Positions 37,866-47,327 are shown, counted from the stretch's first letter. The stretch is 64,000 nt of DNA from Sphingosinicellaceae bacterium (GCA_019285715.1 CP079108.1:2991001-3055000), one strand, 5' to 3'. The notes: generated from the letters alone by a model not told the origin. Numbers and translations are program-made.

Positions 37866-39482
37866 CTAGCTATTAGGGACGGTGAAACCGAAGACAGTGC
37901 CGCAATGCTCTCCGGGCCTGGCCCAGATATGGCCACCGTGGGCTTCGACGATCGACCGGCTGATCGACAGGCCGATGCCCTGGCCTCCCGGTTTCGAACT
38001 ATTGAAGGGGTTGAACAACTCCGCCGCCATCTCCGGAGCGATACCATGGCCGGTGTCGGAAACGGTGATCTCGCAAAACGCGCCCGGGAGACCGTACGCG
38101 ACGAGGCTAAGATTCCGACAGTGTGTATTGGCCATCGCTTCGAGCGCGTTGCGTATCAGATTGATCAGCACCTGCTGAATCTGGACACGGTCGACATAGA
38201 TGTCGGCAACGGTATCGTCGACATCGATGCGGGGATAGATGCCCGGCCATCGGCCGCCATCGGTGGCCAGGGCGACCGCCTCACGGATGAGCGCCGCGAC
38301 GGGCTCCAGGCGTCGTGCGGCACTGCCGCCATGGATGAGATCACGGGCGCGCCGCACGATCTCGCCGGCTCGAACGGCGGAATGGTCTGCGGCGACAAGC
38401 GCGTCGATGACCGGCGCGATAGGTGCGGCCGTCTCCAGCATGCGGCGGCTACCGCGGACGTAACCGGTAATTGCGGTCAGCGGCTGGTTGAGCTCGTGGG
38501 CGAGGATCGAGGCCATTGCTCCCATCGCGCTGAGGCGAGAAGCCTCGACCAGTTCCTGTTGCATCTGATCGAGGCGCATTTCGGCAGTCTTGTGGTCGTC
38601 GATATCCTCCATCGTGCCGTACCATCGCGGCACTCCGCGGTCGGCAAGCAGGCTGCGCGCGCCACGCGAGCGATACCACCGGTAACCCCCGCCGACGGCC
38701 GGCAGCCGGAACGTGCTTTCGTATTCCGCTGAATCGGCAGCAGCGTACCAGACCGAAAGCGCCGTTTCGCGGTCGTCTGGATGAAGAATTGCGAGCAGAC
38801 CGTACCCGCGCAGGGCGGCGTGGGGCATGCCGGTGCGCGCCACCAGCCCTTCCCCGATCGCAAGCAGCCGACCCTGGGCATTCGAAACCCAGGGGATTTG
38901 CCCGCTTAGTTCGATCGTCAGGCGATAGAGCTCCTCGCTATCTCTCAACTTGCTCTGCGTTTGCGCTTGTTCCTCAAGTGCGCTTCGCAACTCGCCGGTG
39001 CGCGTCAGTTCGCGCGCTTCGAGTGTCGTCGCCAACGCACGGACTTTGTCTTCAGCTTGCTGGCGCGCGAGTAGATCTGCTTCGGCCGCCCGCTGCCGGG
39101 CTCGCGCCCGCAGCGCCGAGCGGGTTGCGCTGATCAACGCATCCGTACTGAGGGGGCGCTCCAGTATCGTGACATTGCCGAACAGTTCGGTCGCGCGTGA
39201 AATGCCGAAGCCCCGGAAATTCTTTCGGGTAAGCAGCAGGAAGGGATGATCCGACCACGACGGCTGAAGCGCTAGCGCTGACCTGATCGCGGTGTGATCG
39301 AAGCTTATCAAGCCCTCGTCGGCGATGATCGCGGCCGCGAGCGTGCCCGCACGGATCTCCGCGACGATCGCATCGGATTCCTCGATGTGTGCGGGTATCC
39401 CAGCCGCGGCGAGCTGGGCCCTGATGACTCCCGCAGCGCGGCCCTGGGTCGCTAGGATCAGTAGGCGGTCCAAACCGATCAA
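37866..39482 (-). CDS. PAS-domain sensor histidine kinase (FixL/DctB-like)
   Basis: A 538-residue soluble kinase. Residues 1-125 look like a degenerate receiver-like domain (LDRLLILATQGR, TILERPLSTDALI). A helical linker precedes a PAS domain at about 180-300 (LYRLTIELSGQIPWVSN, LHPDDRE, GTMEDIDDHK). The HisKA helix has the probable phospho-His329 in ILAHELNQPLTAITGYV. The ATPase domain has INLIRNALEAM, SDTGHGIAPE, FNPFNSSKPGGQGIGLSI. The start overlaps the KaiC-like relic (ATGA-type). It lies downstream of a FixJ-type regulator on the same strand, its likely partner. Absence of membrane segments implies a cytosolic signal; no heme-binding His is evident in the PAS domain. Confidence 0.9.
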   Translation of the reverse strand: MIGLDRLLILATQGRAAGVIRAQLAAAGIPAHIEESDAIVAEIRAGTLAAAIIADEGLISFDHTAIRSALALQPSWSDHPFLLLTRKNFRGFGISRATELFGNVTILERPLSTDALISATRSALRARARQRAAEADLLARQQAEDKVRALATTLEARELTRTGELRSALEEQAQTQSKLRDSEELYRLTIELSGQIPWVSNAQGRLLAIGEGLVARTGMPHAALRGYGLLAILHPDDRETALSVWYAAADSAEYESTFRLPAVGGGYRWYRSRGARSLLADRGVPRWYGTMEDIDDHKTAEMRLDQMQQELVEASRLSAMGAMASILAHELNQPLTAITGYVRGSRRMLETAAPIAPVIDALVAADHSAVRAGEIVRRARDLIHGGSAARRLEPVAALIREAVALATDGGRWPGIYPRIDVDDTVADIYVDRVQIQQVLINLIRNALEAMANTHCRNLSLVAYGLPGAFCEITVSDTGHGIAPEMAAELFNPFNSSKPGGQGIGLSISRSIVEAHGGHIWARPGEHCGTVFGFTVPNS

Positions 39483-40001
39483 ATGTGACGGTCACTAAGC
39501 AGGACTTCTGAACCGGTGTAGAGCGCGAGGTTAAATCCGACATTCCTGGAATGGGACAGCAGCGGTTCGAGCACGGCCAGTATCGGTTTTGCCGCAATGA
39601 GTGCGGCTATGACCGCCTGGACATACGGTTCGAGCTCAAGCTGCGAAGCGTGCGTCATCGAATGATTATTGTCGGCGTTGAAGCAAGTCTCGGGCACACA
39701 ATCGACCAGTTCGATGCCGTCGAGGCTCAACCCAGCCGTCTTGGCCACCTGACGCAGCTCGGCCGGGCTTTCGGAGATCGTGATGAACAGGCATTTCTCG
39801 CCTCGCGCATGTTCCGCGGTCAGGAACTGCATGGGGAGGGTGTTTTTAGCCAAGCCAGGCTGACCTTCGACAACGTAGGCAGCGATTGTAAGCGTAGCCC
39901 CCGCTGAGGGTCGCATGGAGGCTGGGCAGCCCGGTCGTGACGATATCGCCGCTCTGCAGCCCCGGTGGTTTTAGCGCGCGCGCCAATTGCCCGCCGTGCA
40001 T
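39479..40001 (-). pseudogene. KaiC-like RecA-superfamily ATPase remnant, frameshifted and truncated
   Basis: Between the FixJ regulator and the kinase lies a broken KaiC-like gene. From ATG 40001 one frame reads LQSGDIVTTGLPSLHATLSG, matching the family's TGIPGLDxxLGGG opening. A one-base shift near 39880 leads into the next frame: YVVEGQPGLAKNTL in place of the Walker A EGxPGTGKTTL, then LPMQFLTAEHARGEK, CLFITISESPAELRQVA, SLDGIELVDCVPE and LELEPYVQAVIAAL. It ends at 39479, about where Walker B (DSLSE in family members) should be; the C-terminal half is missing. With GTGK changed to GLAK it cannot be an ordinary ATPase. Intact KaiC-like/kinase/regulator sets are known in alphaproteobacteria; here the middle gene has decayed. 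Confidence 0.72.
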
Positions 40002-40015
40002 AGGCCAATTCCTCA

Positions 40016-40651
40016 TTAGGCGGCGCAATTGCTGGCGGTATCCGTGGTGACAGTTTCGGCACCGCAATCGAAGGCAATCCGCAGCGCTTCCGCAAGGCTG
40101 CGCACGCCGAGCCTGTCCATCATGCTTGCGCGGTGCATTTCGACGGTCCGGACACTGATCCCAAGATCGTAGGCGAGCACCTTGTTCGAGTGCCCGGCCA
40201 TCAATCCCTGCAGAACCTCGAGTTCGCGCTCACTCAAGGACGTCATGCGGGTGAGTGCCTCCGTCCGACGGTCGTGATCGCGAACGCGATGGCCATGGAA
40301 GGCAAACACCCGCGCCAGGATATCGAGGAGCATCTTTTCGTCGAAGGGCTTCTCGAGAAAGTCGAGGGCCCCCGCCTGCATTGCCCTGACCGCGCTGGCG
40401 ATATCGCCATGCCCGGACATTATTACGATCGGTAGCCGGGCCCGATGGGCCGAAAGTGCCGCGATAACTGCGAAGCCGTCCATTCCCGGCATCCGCACAT
40501 CAAGCAGGACGCATCCCGCAAGATAAGCGGCATCGGCAACCAACTCGCGGCCACCCGCATACGCGCGGACTTCGAACCCCGAGGCAGACAGGAAAAAGGC
40601 CAACGAAGATCGCACCGATTCATCGTCATCGACGATATAGACTTGTTTCAT
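40016..40651 (-). CDS. FixJ-family response regulator
   Basis: A 211-residue regulator. Receiver domain with the acidic pair in VYIVDDDES, phospho-acceptor Asp51 in VLLDVRMPGMDG, and Lys in FLEKPFDEKMLL. A LuxR-type helix-turn-helix occupies about residues 138-190 (LSERELEVLQGLMAGHSNK, VLAYDLGISVRTVEMHRA). It is the first gene of a minus-strand unit with the KaiC-like relic and the PAS kinase and probably receives phosphate from that kinase. The upstream region (40652-40930) is unusually A/T-rich and is the likely promoter. Confidence 0.92.
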   Translation of the reverse strand: MKQVYIVDDDESVRSSLAFFLSASGFEVRAYAGGRELVADAAYLAGCVLLDVRMPGMDGFAVIAALSAHRARLPIVIMSGHGDIASAVRAMQAGALDFLEKPFDEKMLLDILARVFAFHGHRVRDHDRRTEALTRMTSLSERELEVLQGLMAGHSNKVLAYDLGISVRTVEMHRASMMDRLGVRSLAEALRIAFDCGAETVTTDTASNCAA

Positions 40652-41040
40652 CTTGAACCGCTCTTCCCGTGCATCCGTCGGCCCGACTAGCGACGTTTAT
40701 GCCCGTATAACGAGAGACTTACAAGATACCGCCAATCTTCAACCATCGAATAGCATTTATTTGCTTCAATTTAATCGCATTATGAGACTATTTAAACTCC
40801 ACTACAAGGCAAGCTTATCAATATTATGTCACTTTCCACAATATCAGTCGTCCGCTTACTACCTTGGTAACATAAAGGCATCGCTCCCGATCAAGTTATG
40901 GACAACATTTGTTGCTAATTGGTGCTTTTCGATACGGATGCCGGAAAACGAGCGCGGGCGGTAGGGGAGCGAGAACCCGATAGCCAAGCCTATCGATAAT
41001 GATCGCATACGCCCCCTCCGGCACCGGAAGACGTTCCCAC
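40652..41040. other. A/T-rich intergenic region upstream of the FixJ regulator
   Basis: No supported gene. About 40730-40930 is clearly richer in A/T than the surrounding genome and lacks codon bias in any frame. It should contain the promoter for the minus-strand regulator/kinase unit. Confidence 0.4.
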
Positions 41041-41835
41041 CTAGGCGGCAACCGTCGTCACCCGCCGCGACCCGCGACGCATTGTCGACCCGATGATGCC
41101 GAAGCCGGTCAGCATCAACGTCCAGGCGGCCGGCTCGGGGACGAACGAACCGAGCGACTCGCCGTTTTCGATGGTGCTGGGCAACTGGACTCCCGACGGA
41201 ACCGCGTAGATATCGTCCAGCGCGATGAAGTCGATCAAACCGGGGGCGAGGTCGGAAAGCGGTCCGTAGCCCGACTTCGTTCCGGTAGGATCGTTGGTCA
41301 TATCGGTGCAGCTGCCCGAGTTTGCGTTGGCTTTGGTCGTGTCCGCATGGGTCAGGCCGAGCACGTGGCCGAGTTCATGGCAACTGGTGTTGGTGTACCA
41401 GTTTACGTTGTCATAAAAGGCGCTGGTGTCCGGATAGTAATCGTTATACTTTACCGTCGCCATGACGACGTGACCGCCGCTGGTATAAACGTTGGTCAGA
41501 CCGAGCCAGCCAGTCTTTCCGTAGTCGCCGCTACACACTTCAACCACGCCATAGGATGGCGCGCAGACCAAAGGGTCGACTTCCGGACCGGAAACCACTT
41601 CATAGTCGATATTATTCGCTGCCGACCATTCGGTTGCTGCAGTCAACAGATAGGGTGTCCATAGAGCGCTGGTGTTGTTCACCAACTGGATCGTGAGATT
41701 GTCGGCTCGAGCCCAGCTGTAGCCATTCCAATTCCGCGCGTTGGTGGCATCGGCTGCAGTCGTTACACTGCAGATTGCACCCGCACTGAGACAAAGGACG
41801 GCCGCTCGTGCCAGAAGCACGTTTGAAATAGTCAT
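41041..41835 (-). CDS. PEP-CTERM-sorted matrixin-like zinc metalloprotease
   Basis: A 264-residue secreted protein. Signal peptide (VLLARAAVLCLSAGAICS). The catalytic zinc motif HELGHVLGLTH at residues 153-163 is the HExxHxxGxxH of metzincins (matrixin/ZmpA-like), so peptidase activity is expected. The C-terminus is a PEP-CTERM tail: VPEPAAWTLMLTGFGIIGS (PEP box and hydrophobic helix), then RRGSRR. Such tails are recognised by an exosortase, and the protein is usually delivered to the surface or the exopolysaccharide matrix; no exosortase gene is in the window. Monocistronic. A second PEP-CTERM protein is encoded at 58134-59441. Confidence 0.9.
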   Translation of the reverse strand: MTISNVLLARAAVLCLSAGAICSVTTAADATNARNWNGYSWARADNLTIQLVNNTSALWTPYLLTAATEWSAANNIDYEVVSGPEVDPLVCAPSYGVVEVCSGDYGKTGWLGLTNVYTSGGHVVMATVKYNDYYPDTSAFYDNVNWYTNTSCHELGHVLGLTHADTTKANANSGSCTDMTNDPTGTKSGYGPLSDLAPGLIDFIALDDIYAVPSGVQLPSTIENGESLGSFVPEPAAWTLMLTGFGIIGSTMRRGSRRVTTVAA

Positions 41836-42607
41836 CTGATTGTTCCCCCGAGAGTTCTAGCCTGTGATAGCCATCAGACATTCTTCTAGATAAGAAATTC
41901 TAGCAATACAGGAATAATACTGCTCGAGTGGACGATGCTGTTTTTTTGTATATTTAATCTCGATTGAAAAATATGGAAGAGCTACCGATTATCATGGTGA
42001 TCCTATCGAGCATCTGAACTCAAATAGCGAACAGCTAACATCACGAAGCTTTCGGAAGCCTAAACATGTACTAGATTCATAAACTCAATTCCGGGTCCTA
42101 ATGTATTCGGGCTAGTGGCTTGTTGGCACCATTTCCGTAACGCGCTCCACGCTATCATGCGCCGGCGGCTATTTTGAGCTGCATCGCGCATCGATGTCGA
42201 CGAACTGAGCCCTCCGTAGTGCCTTAAGGAGGGGTCAACGCGCACCGGGTGCCGAGGCGTCCCGCTCGGCTAGGGCCACTGACTAGTCGAACTAGATCGG
42301 ATCGATACTCAGGATTCCCAGTGGGCATGATGTCAGATGTGTGAGCCACCTCCTTGAGACGGGGCGACCTATCGGAATCAAGCCCTACACGCTGGACGGG
42401 GCAAAGCGGGTGAGGAGCAGAAGGCCGCTTCCGGGCAAGACAAGCGAGCTTAGCCGCACGTGAGGTGGGTTCGCCGTGGACGATCTTGGCGCTTTGCGAT
42501 GAAATGGGCGTTGTGCGTCTCCGATACCAGGCTGGCGAACAAGATGGTAATGGCGTCGACAAGCCGACGGCCAAGACGTTCCCACGCAACGCCTGAACGT
42601 GCCGAGC
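41836..42607. other. Gene-poor interval of about 770 bases
   Basis: 41880-42010 is A/T-rich and probably holds the promoter of the PEP-CTERM protease. 42060-42600 has minus-strand open frames (for example 42224-42589) with mixed codon use and no motif I recognise. A stretch reading LGRRLVDAITILFASLV (around 42550) could be a relic of a coding gene but cannot be assigned. Confidence 0.4.
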
Positions 42608-43162
42608 TTAGTATGATCCTCGGATCGGCACCGGCCTGCCCCACACCGCGGAAACCGTCGCCTTCGCTATGAATGTGTGCGCGATTTCAAGCCCGGGCTG
42701 CGCGCCTTTCACCCCTGAGTAAATCGTGACGTTCTTGCTTGCGGCATCGAGGATCCCGCCGTCCATACGAGAACCGGGAACTCGCCGCACGAGTACGTTG
42801 CTCAGGACCGCGAGCACGCTCAATGGTTCAGTGGACGTGATTTTTGCAGGACTTCGCTCACCGGCTGGAAGATAATTGGACTGGTAGAAAAACAGGCCTT
42901 CGACTTCCTCGAAATAGATCCTGACGCGTGAGCTGTCATGCGTCGCGACGCCGAGCACTGCCTCCGCGCGATCCGACACCTCGTGAAGTCCAGCAAAACG
43001 ATCCGACCAACACACGGTAGTGCCAGCATGCCCCATCAGAGGCCAACCCGCCAGAACGGCGACGGCAGCCATTTTGGACATTGTCGTACCCGGCGAATGT
43101 GCGAGCTTCCGTGCAAGTGCTCGTAGAGAGGCCCGCATCATCGTCAGCCTGTTCGGCATCAC
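42608..43162 (-). CDS. Secreted protein of unknown function
   Basis: Up to 184 residues. The N-terminal part contains a signal peptide (MAAVAVLAGWPLMGHAG) that would best be used from the ATG at 43081; the GTG at 43162 gives a long positive leader. The mature part (TTVCWSDRFAGLHEVSDRAE, then IYFEEVEGLFFYQSNYLPAG, then NVLVRRVPGSRMDGGIL) has balanced, GC-rich third positions consistent with a real gene. I do not recognise the family. It has no obvious operon partner. Confidence 0.5.
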   Translation of the reverse strand: MMPNRLTMMRASLRALARKLAHSPGTTMSKMAAVAVLAGWPLMGHAGTTVCWSDRFAGLHEVSDRAEAVLGVATHDSSRVRIYFEEVEGLFFYQSNYLPAGERSPAKITSTEPLSVLAVLSNVLVRRVPGSRMDGGILDAASKNVTIYSGVKGAQPGLEIAHTFIAKATVSAVWGRPVPIRGSY

Positions 43163-43466
43163 TGCACCCCAAGAAATGGACTACCAGAGCCAACAGACGC
43201 GATCGTCGTGGCTTCGGATAGCGTTAGCTGGTTTAACTGCCCACAGTGTACGATCTAGTTAACGGCTCACCGATTTTCGCAAACGAAATAAATATTCGTT
43301 AACACGCCCATTGAACAGGACGGATGACCTCACCGGTATGTCGGCAGTCTTTACAGTTAATATGTATTGATGAGTTGAAAACAGCGTGATTCCGCGCTTT
43401 TGTGGTCTGGCACGGAAATTGCTTACTACTGATCAGTGTTTACGCTGGGTCAGTACAGGTAGCTTT

Positions 43467-43765
43467 ATGTTTAAAGTGTTGCCATTTCGAAACCAATTTT
43501 CTCCAAGATCGCCATCTGCGTCTGTGCTGCCGGCACCGGCGCGGCTATCGTCCCGGCGGCTCATGTCGCACAAAAGCATTTCGCACCGCCTCGTGCACTT
43601 CATCGCATCGCCAAGGGACCGCTGCTCGCCGCTGCGGTTCGTCCAGATTGCCTGCCGGTCGCCACGACGTCCGACGACAGCCAGTTCGACGCTGGTGGCG
43701 GATTGCTAACTTCGTTCAACGCCGCACCGACACCCGCTGTCGGCAAGCTTGGCGACGCCACTTAA
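43467..43765 (+). pseudogene. Small secreted-protein gene, probably frameshifted
   Basis: An ATG at 43467 opens with MFKVLPF, then the reading must shift by one base (near 43488) to continue as KPIFSKIAICVCAAGTGAAI, VPAAHVAQKHFAPPRALHRI, AKGPLLAAAV and RPDCLPVATTSDDSQF, ending at TAA 43763-43765. The second frame has strong coding character and a signal-like hydrophobic segment but no start codon of its own. The tail stops without a PEP-CTERM or other sorting signal, so truncation is also possible. Function unknown. Confidence 0.4.
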
Positions 43766-43951
43766 AATCAGACCGATTGATCGCAGCCACAAGGTGGTGA
43801 TGCGGCGGTGCATGTCGAGCCGTGTCGTCCGGTCAGCGGACTGCGCCGGATCACCATAGGCGTGAAATTCGCAGACTTCACCTTGACCGCGGATGTCACA
43901 AACCAGCGTATGACCGCCATCACCGGTGCGCTCTATCGGCTGAGTATGCAT
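43706..43951 (-). CDS. Possible 81-residue protein coupled to the PoxB-like gene
   Basis: Its ATG overlaps the stop of the upstream thiamine-diphosphate enzyme by one base (TGATG), the arrangement of translational coupling. The sequence (HTLVCDIRGQGEVCEFHAYG, then TRLDMHRRITTLWLRSIGLI) has no motif I know. Its last 60 bases are antisense to the relic at 43467-43765, so at most one of the two is likely to be intact there. Confidence 0.33.
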   Translation of the reverse strand: MHTQPIERTGDGGHTLVCDIRGQGEVCEFHAYGDPAQSADRTTRLDMHRRITTLWLRSIGLILSGVAKLADSGCRCGVERS

Positions 43952-45636
43952 CAGCGTGCGGCGAATAATTTCTCGCGCACCTTGGCGACGCCGAATTTGA
44001 ACGCTTGTTCGAGCTTGATGTGCGGCATGGCCGGAATCTCGTCCGGATTGACGACAGCGTGCAGGATTGCCGGCCCGGGGGTTGCCATGAACTCGCGCAT
44101 CGTCGCCGACAGCGTGCCGGGATCACGCGCCGTGAAGCCGGCGACCCCGCAAGCCCGGGCAAATGCGGCGAAGTCCATGTTGGGGAAGTTCGCGCCCCTG
44201 GATGCCGGATTGCCGGCGCCTTCCTGCTCAAAATGCACCAGGCCCCAGCCACCATTGTCGTAGACGATGACTTTCAACGCGAGGCCGTGTTCGACACTCG
44301 TCATGAATTCGCCGAGCAGCATGGTGAAGCCGCCGTCGCCGACGTGCAGCACGACCTGACGGTCACGGTCGAGCAATTGGACGCCGTTCGCGATGCCGAG
44401 ACTGGTGCCGACTGCGGCGTTGTTGAATGACCCGGTGATCCTCTGTGTCCCGCACGGCCTGATCCAGTTACCGGCCCACAAAGTGACCTCGCCGGTATCG
44501 GTAACGAACACCGCGTCGTCATCGGCCAAATCGCTAGCCAGCCGCGCCACCGCCTGCGGATGGATCAGGTCCTGACTGCGCCCCGGATCAGCCTTCTCAT
44601 CGAGCATTTTGGCCCAGTCGCGCCGGGACGCGTTAGCCCGATCGAGAAACGCAGTATCGTCTCGCTGCGGCAGGTCCTCGAGAAGCATCGCGACAGCCGG
44701 CCGCACCGATCCGACGATCCCGAGCTGTACGGGGGTGCGGCGGCCCAGCGCAAAGGCGCGCTCGTCGATCTGGACGACACGGCCGTGCTTGGGAAGATAT
44801 TCGACATAAGGGTAGTCGCTGCCGAGCATCAGCAGCAGATCGGCGTCCATGACCGCATCGGTCCCTGCCCGCCCACCGATCAGGCCGAGGCCGCCAATCC
44901 AGTTGGGATGGTCGAAAGGCAGCAGGTCGAGGGCGCGATAGGTGTGCACCAGCGGCGCGTGCAGCCGCCGCGACAGTACCTCGAGTTCCGCCGCCGCACC
45001 GTGCGCACCGTTTCCGCAGAGCAGGGTCACGGTCTTCGCTGAACCGATCAGTGCGTGCAGCGCGACAATATCGGACGGCTCCGGCGCAACGTCCGGTCGC
45101 GGACGCAACGTTGCCATGCTCGGGACCTTGCCGGATGCTCGCGCGCCAAAGACATCGGGCGGGATGCTGATGTGCGCAACGCCGCGCTGACCATAGGCCT
45201 CGGCGATCGCCTGATGGAAGACGGCCGGGGCTTGCGATGCAGCAGCAAGGGTCTGGGTATAGACCGCGACGTCGCGGAACAGCAGGTCGGGCGTATCTTC
45301 CTGCAGATAATCCGTGCCACGCAATTCGGTCGGCACGCCGCCGGAGATCGCCAGCACAGGCGCATGATCCTTACGCGCTTCGTAGAGCCCGGCGACGAGG
45401 TGATTCCCGCCCGGCCCGGTGGTGCCACAGCACACACCGAGCCTTCCAGTCAGCTTCGCCTGCCCCGCCGCGGCCAGTGCTGCCCCCTCCTCGTGGCGGA
45501 CGCCGATCCATTCGATAACCTTCTGCCGCCGGATCGCGTCGGTGAATGGGTTAAGCGCATCGCCGACCACTCCGAAAACCTGACGCACGCCGAGTTCCGC
45601 TAGGGTCTCGACAAGCAGTTCGGCGACAGTGGTCAT
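43951..45636 (-). CDS. Thiamine-diphosphate enzyme, pyruvate oxidase/dehydrogenase-like (PoxB family)
   Basis: A 561-residue ThDP-dependent enzyme. N-terminal PYR domain with the catalytic Glu in RHEEGAALAAAGQAK and GTTGPGGNHLVAGLYEA; a central domain (GNGAHGAAAELEVLS, GLGLIGGRAGTDAVMDADL); and a C-terminal PP domain with the ThDP motif from GDGGFTMLLGEF to YDNGGWGL. Overall it resembles the pyruvate:ubiquinone oxidoreductase/acetolactate-synthase group, whose PoxB members convert pyruvate to acetate and CO2 while passing electrons to quinone. A C-terminal membrane-binding tail like that of E. coli PoxB is not obvious, so substrate and acceptor are uncertain. Confidence 0.85.
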   Translation of the reverse strand: MTTVAELLVETLAELGVRQVFGVVGDALNPFTDAIRRQKVIEWIGVRHEEGAALAAAGQAKLTGRLGVCCGTTGPGGNHLVAGLYEARKDHAPVLAISGGVPTELRGTDYLQEDTPDLLFRDVAVYTQTLAAASQAPAVFHQAIAEAYGQRGVAHISIPPDVFGARASGKVPSMATLRPRPDVAPEPSDIVALHALIGSAKTVTLLCGNGAHGAAAELEVLSRRLHAPLVHTYRALDLLPFDHPNWIGGLGLIGGRAGTDAVMDADLLLMLGSDYPYVEYLPKHGRVVQIDERAFALGRRTPVQLGIVGSVRPAVAMLLEDLPQRDDTAFLDRANASRRDWAKMLDEKADPGRSQDLIHPQAVARLASDLADDDAVFVTDTGEVTLWAGNWIRPCGTQRITGSFNNAAVGTSLGIANGVQLLDRDRQVVLHVGDGGFTMLLGEFMTSVEHGLALKVIVYDNGGWGLVHFEQEGAGNPASRGANFPNMDFAAFARACGVAGFTARDPGTLSATMREFMATPGPAILHAVVNPDEIPAMPHIKLEQAFKFGVAKVREKLFAAR

Positions 45637-45874
45637 CAGCGCAGGCTCCAGCAGCTAAGCTCGGATAACGCGCGGCGCGGAGAAGGCGGTTCCACGCGCG
45701 CCGGTTCCGCCGATCGGGCTACTACGCGCCGTAGCGTTATTGGAACCGTCGCATCGATTGGCAGCCAAATCTGCGGCGTCGCTCGGAGTAGCGCAGCAAG
45801 GCTCTCGCCTTTGCAGCGATCGGCATCGCATCCCCGCTTCAGCGGGGGATGATCGCGTGGAAACTGGGCTGATC

Positions 45875-46372
45875 ATGATTGGCGTGGGTTGCATCATTGG
45901 CGCCATTGTCGGCGGCGGGGTCAAATTCGTGCAACTCGAATTTGCACAGGCCGCATCGCTTAAACGGCAGGTGATGCTGGATATCTTCGGCGTCATCCTA
46001 GTCGCGGCGGGTCTCGCTACGGGAGGCGATCCACCGGCCTTCGGGAACTGTGGAACCACGCAAACCAAAGCGGCGGCTCAGCCCGACCGCGCCAGGACTC
46101 CGATGTGCCTGACGGGCTTTGTTCGGCGCGAAGCGTTTCCCGGCGACACCCGTTGCGTCACGCCCGACGTCCGGGACGCGGCGGCGCAGGACAACGTCCT
46201 GGGCCGCTCTCGTCGCACTGCTGACGGTGGCCCGTACGACAACGTCACCTGCCGCAGTGGTTTCGTCTGGCGCGAGGCATCGCCTACGGATCATGTCTGT
46301 GTAAGCCCGGAGCGACGCCAGCAAACAGCGCTCGACAATGCTGCCGCCGCGCCGAGAGCGGCCCCGCAATAA
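45875..46372 (+). CDS. Membrane-anchored protein with a duplicated GF[VW]REA cysteine motif
   Basis: About 165 residues from ATG 45875 (a GTG at 45857 is also possible). Two hydrophobic stretches (GVGCIIGAIVGGGV and MLDIFGVILVAAGLA) precede two copies of a roughly 33-residue module: CLTGFVRREAFPGDTRCVTP and CRSGFVWREASPTDHVCVSP, each followed by R.....DN. Two cysteines per module suggest disulphide bonds outside the cytoplasm. The module recurs in unrelated bacterial secreted proteins but I know no function. An inverted repeat at 45831-45849 (TCCCCGCT, TC, AGCGGGGGA) lies just before the start and could hide the ribosome site. Confidence 0.6.
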   Translation: MIGVGCIIGAIVGGGVKFVQLEFAQAASLKRQVMLDIFGVILVAAGLATGGDPPAFGNCGTTQTKAAAQPDRARTPMCLTGFVRREAFPGDTRCVTPDVRDAAAQDNVLGRSRRTADGGPYDNVTCRSGFVWREASPTDHVCVSPERRQQTALDNAAAAPRAAPQ

Positions 46373-46565
46373 ATATGCGGCTTGGATGTGCGTGCCGGGT
46401 GCGCAATGGATGGCCGGACGATCCGCGCCTAAGTGCAGTGATCGGCCGGGCGCTTCGGCTAACTTGGCCGCGCACAGATCGGGTCGGTCTCACCGTCCCA
46501 GTCGTCGTGTGCACGCGTTCCCCCGACAGGCCAGGTCAAGCCGCGGGGGTCCTCGTCAACGCCCC

Positions 46566-47327
46566 CTAGCTTCTCAGCCGGTAGCCGGTGCGCCAAATCC
46601 ACGCGATGATGCCGGTGCAGACCAGCATGAAAGCCACGGTCAGCCCGGCACTGATGCGGATATCGATGTCCGAGACACCGTAGAAGGTCCAACGCAGGCC
46701 GCTGACCAGATAGGCGATCGGATTGAACATGGTCAGCGTCCGCCAAGGCTCGGGCAGCATGCTCAGCGAGTAGAAGGTGCCGCCGAGGAAGGTCAACGGC
46801 GTGACCACCATCAGCGGCACGATCTGCAGTTTCTCGAAGCCGTCGGCCCATAGCCCGAGGATGAAGCCGAACAGGCAGAAGGTCACGGCGATCACCACCA
46901 GCAGGCCGACCGCCCAGAATGGATGGACGATGTGGTAAGGCACGAACAGACGTGCCGTCGCCATGATCACGAGTCCGAGGATCACCGACTTGGTCGCTGC
47001 CGCGCCGACATAGCCGAGCAAGGTCTCCGCGACCCCGACCGGAGCTGTCAGCAACTCATAGACCGTGCCGGTGAACCGCGGCAGATAGATGCCGAACGAT
47101 GCGTTCGAAATGCTCTCAGACAGGATCGTCAGGAGCAGCAGCCCGGGGATGATGAAGGCGCCGTAGCTGACGCCGCCGACGGTCTGCATCCGGCTGCCGA
47201 TCGCCGAGCCGAAGACGATGAAGTACAGCGAGGTGGTCAGCACCGGAGTGAACAGACTCTGGAATAGCGTCCGGCGGGTGCGCGCCAGTTCGAACATATA
47301 GATCGCGCGGACGGCATGGAAGTTCAT
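46566..47327 (-). CDS. yadH: ABC-2-type transporter permease (YadH-like)
   Basis: A 253-residue inner-membrane protein with six predicted hydrophobic segments (among them [55 protein letters not shown] and [18 protein letters not shown]) and the ABC-2 signature region [20 protein letters not shown]. It starts within the 3' end of the ATPase gene (4-base overlap), so the pair forms one exporter with each subunit as a homodimer. Substrate unknown; homologues include YadH and drug or polysaccharide exporters. Confidence 0.9.
   Translation of the reverse strand: MNFHAVRAIYMFELARTRRTLFQSLFTPVLTTSLYFIVFGSAIGSRMQTVGGVSYGAFIIPGLLLLTILSESISNASFGIYLPRFTGTVYELLTAPVGVAETLLGYVGAAATKSVILGLVIMATARLFVPYHIVHPFWAVGLLVVIAVTFCLFGFILGLWADGFEKLQIVPLMVVTPLTFLGGTFYSLSMLPEPWRTLTMFNPIAYLVSGLRWTFYGVSDIDIRISAGLTVAFMLVCTGIIAWIWRTGYRLRS

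Noticed and set aside
42224-42589. 121-codon minus frame, possibly a mobile-element relic
   Set aside because: No transposase, maturase or terminal-repeat feature could be identified; composition is not convincing.
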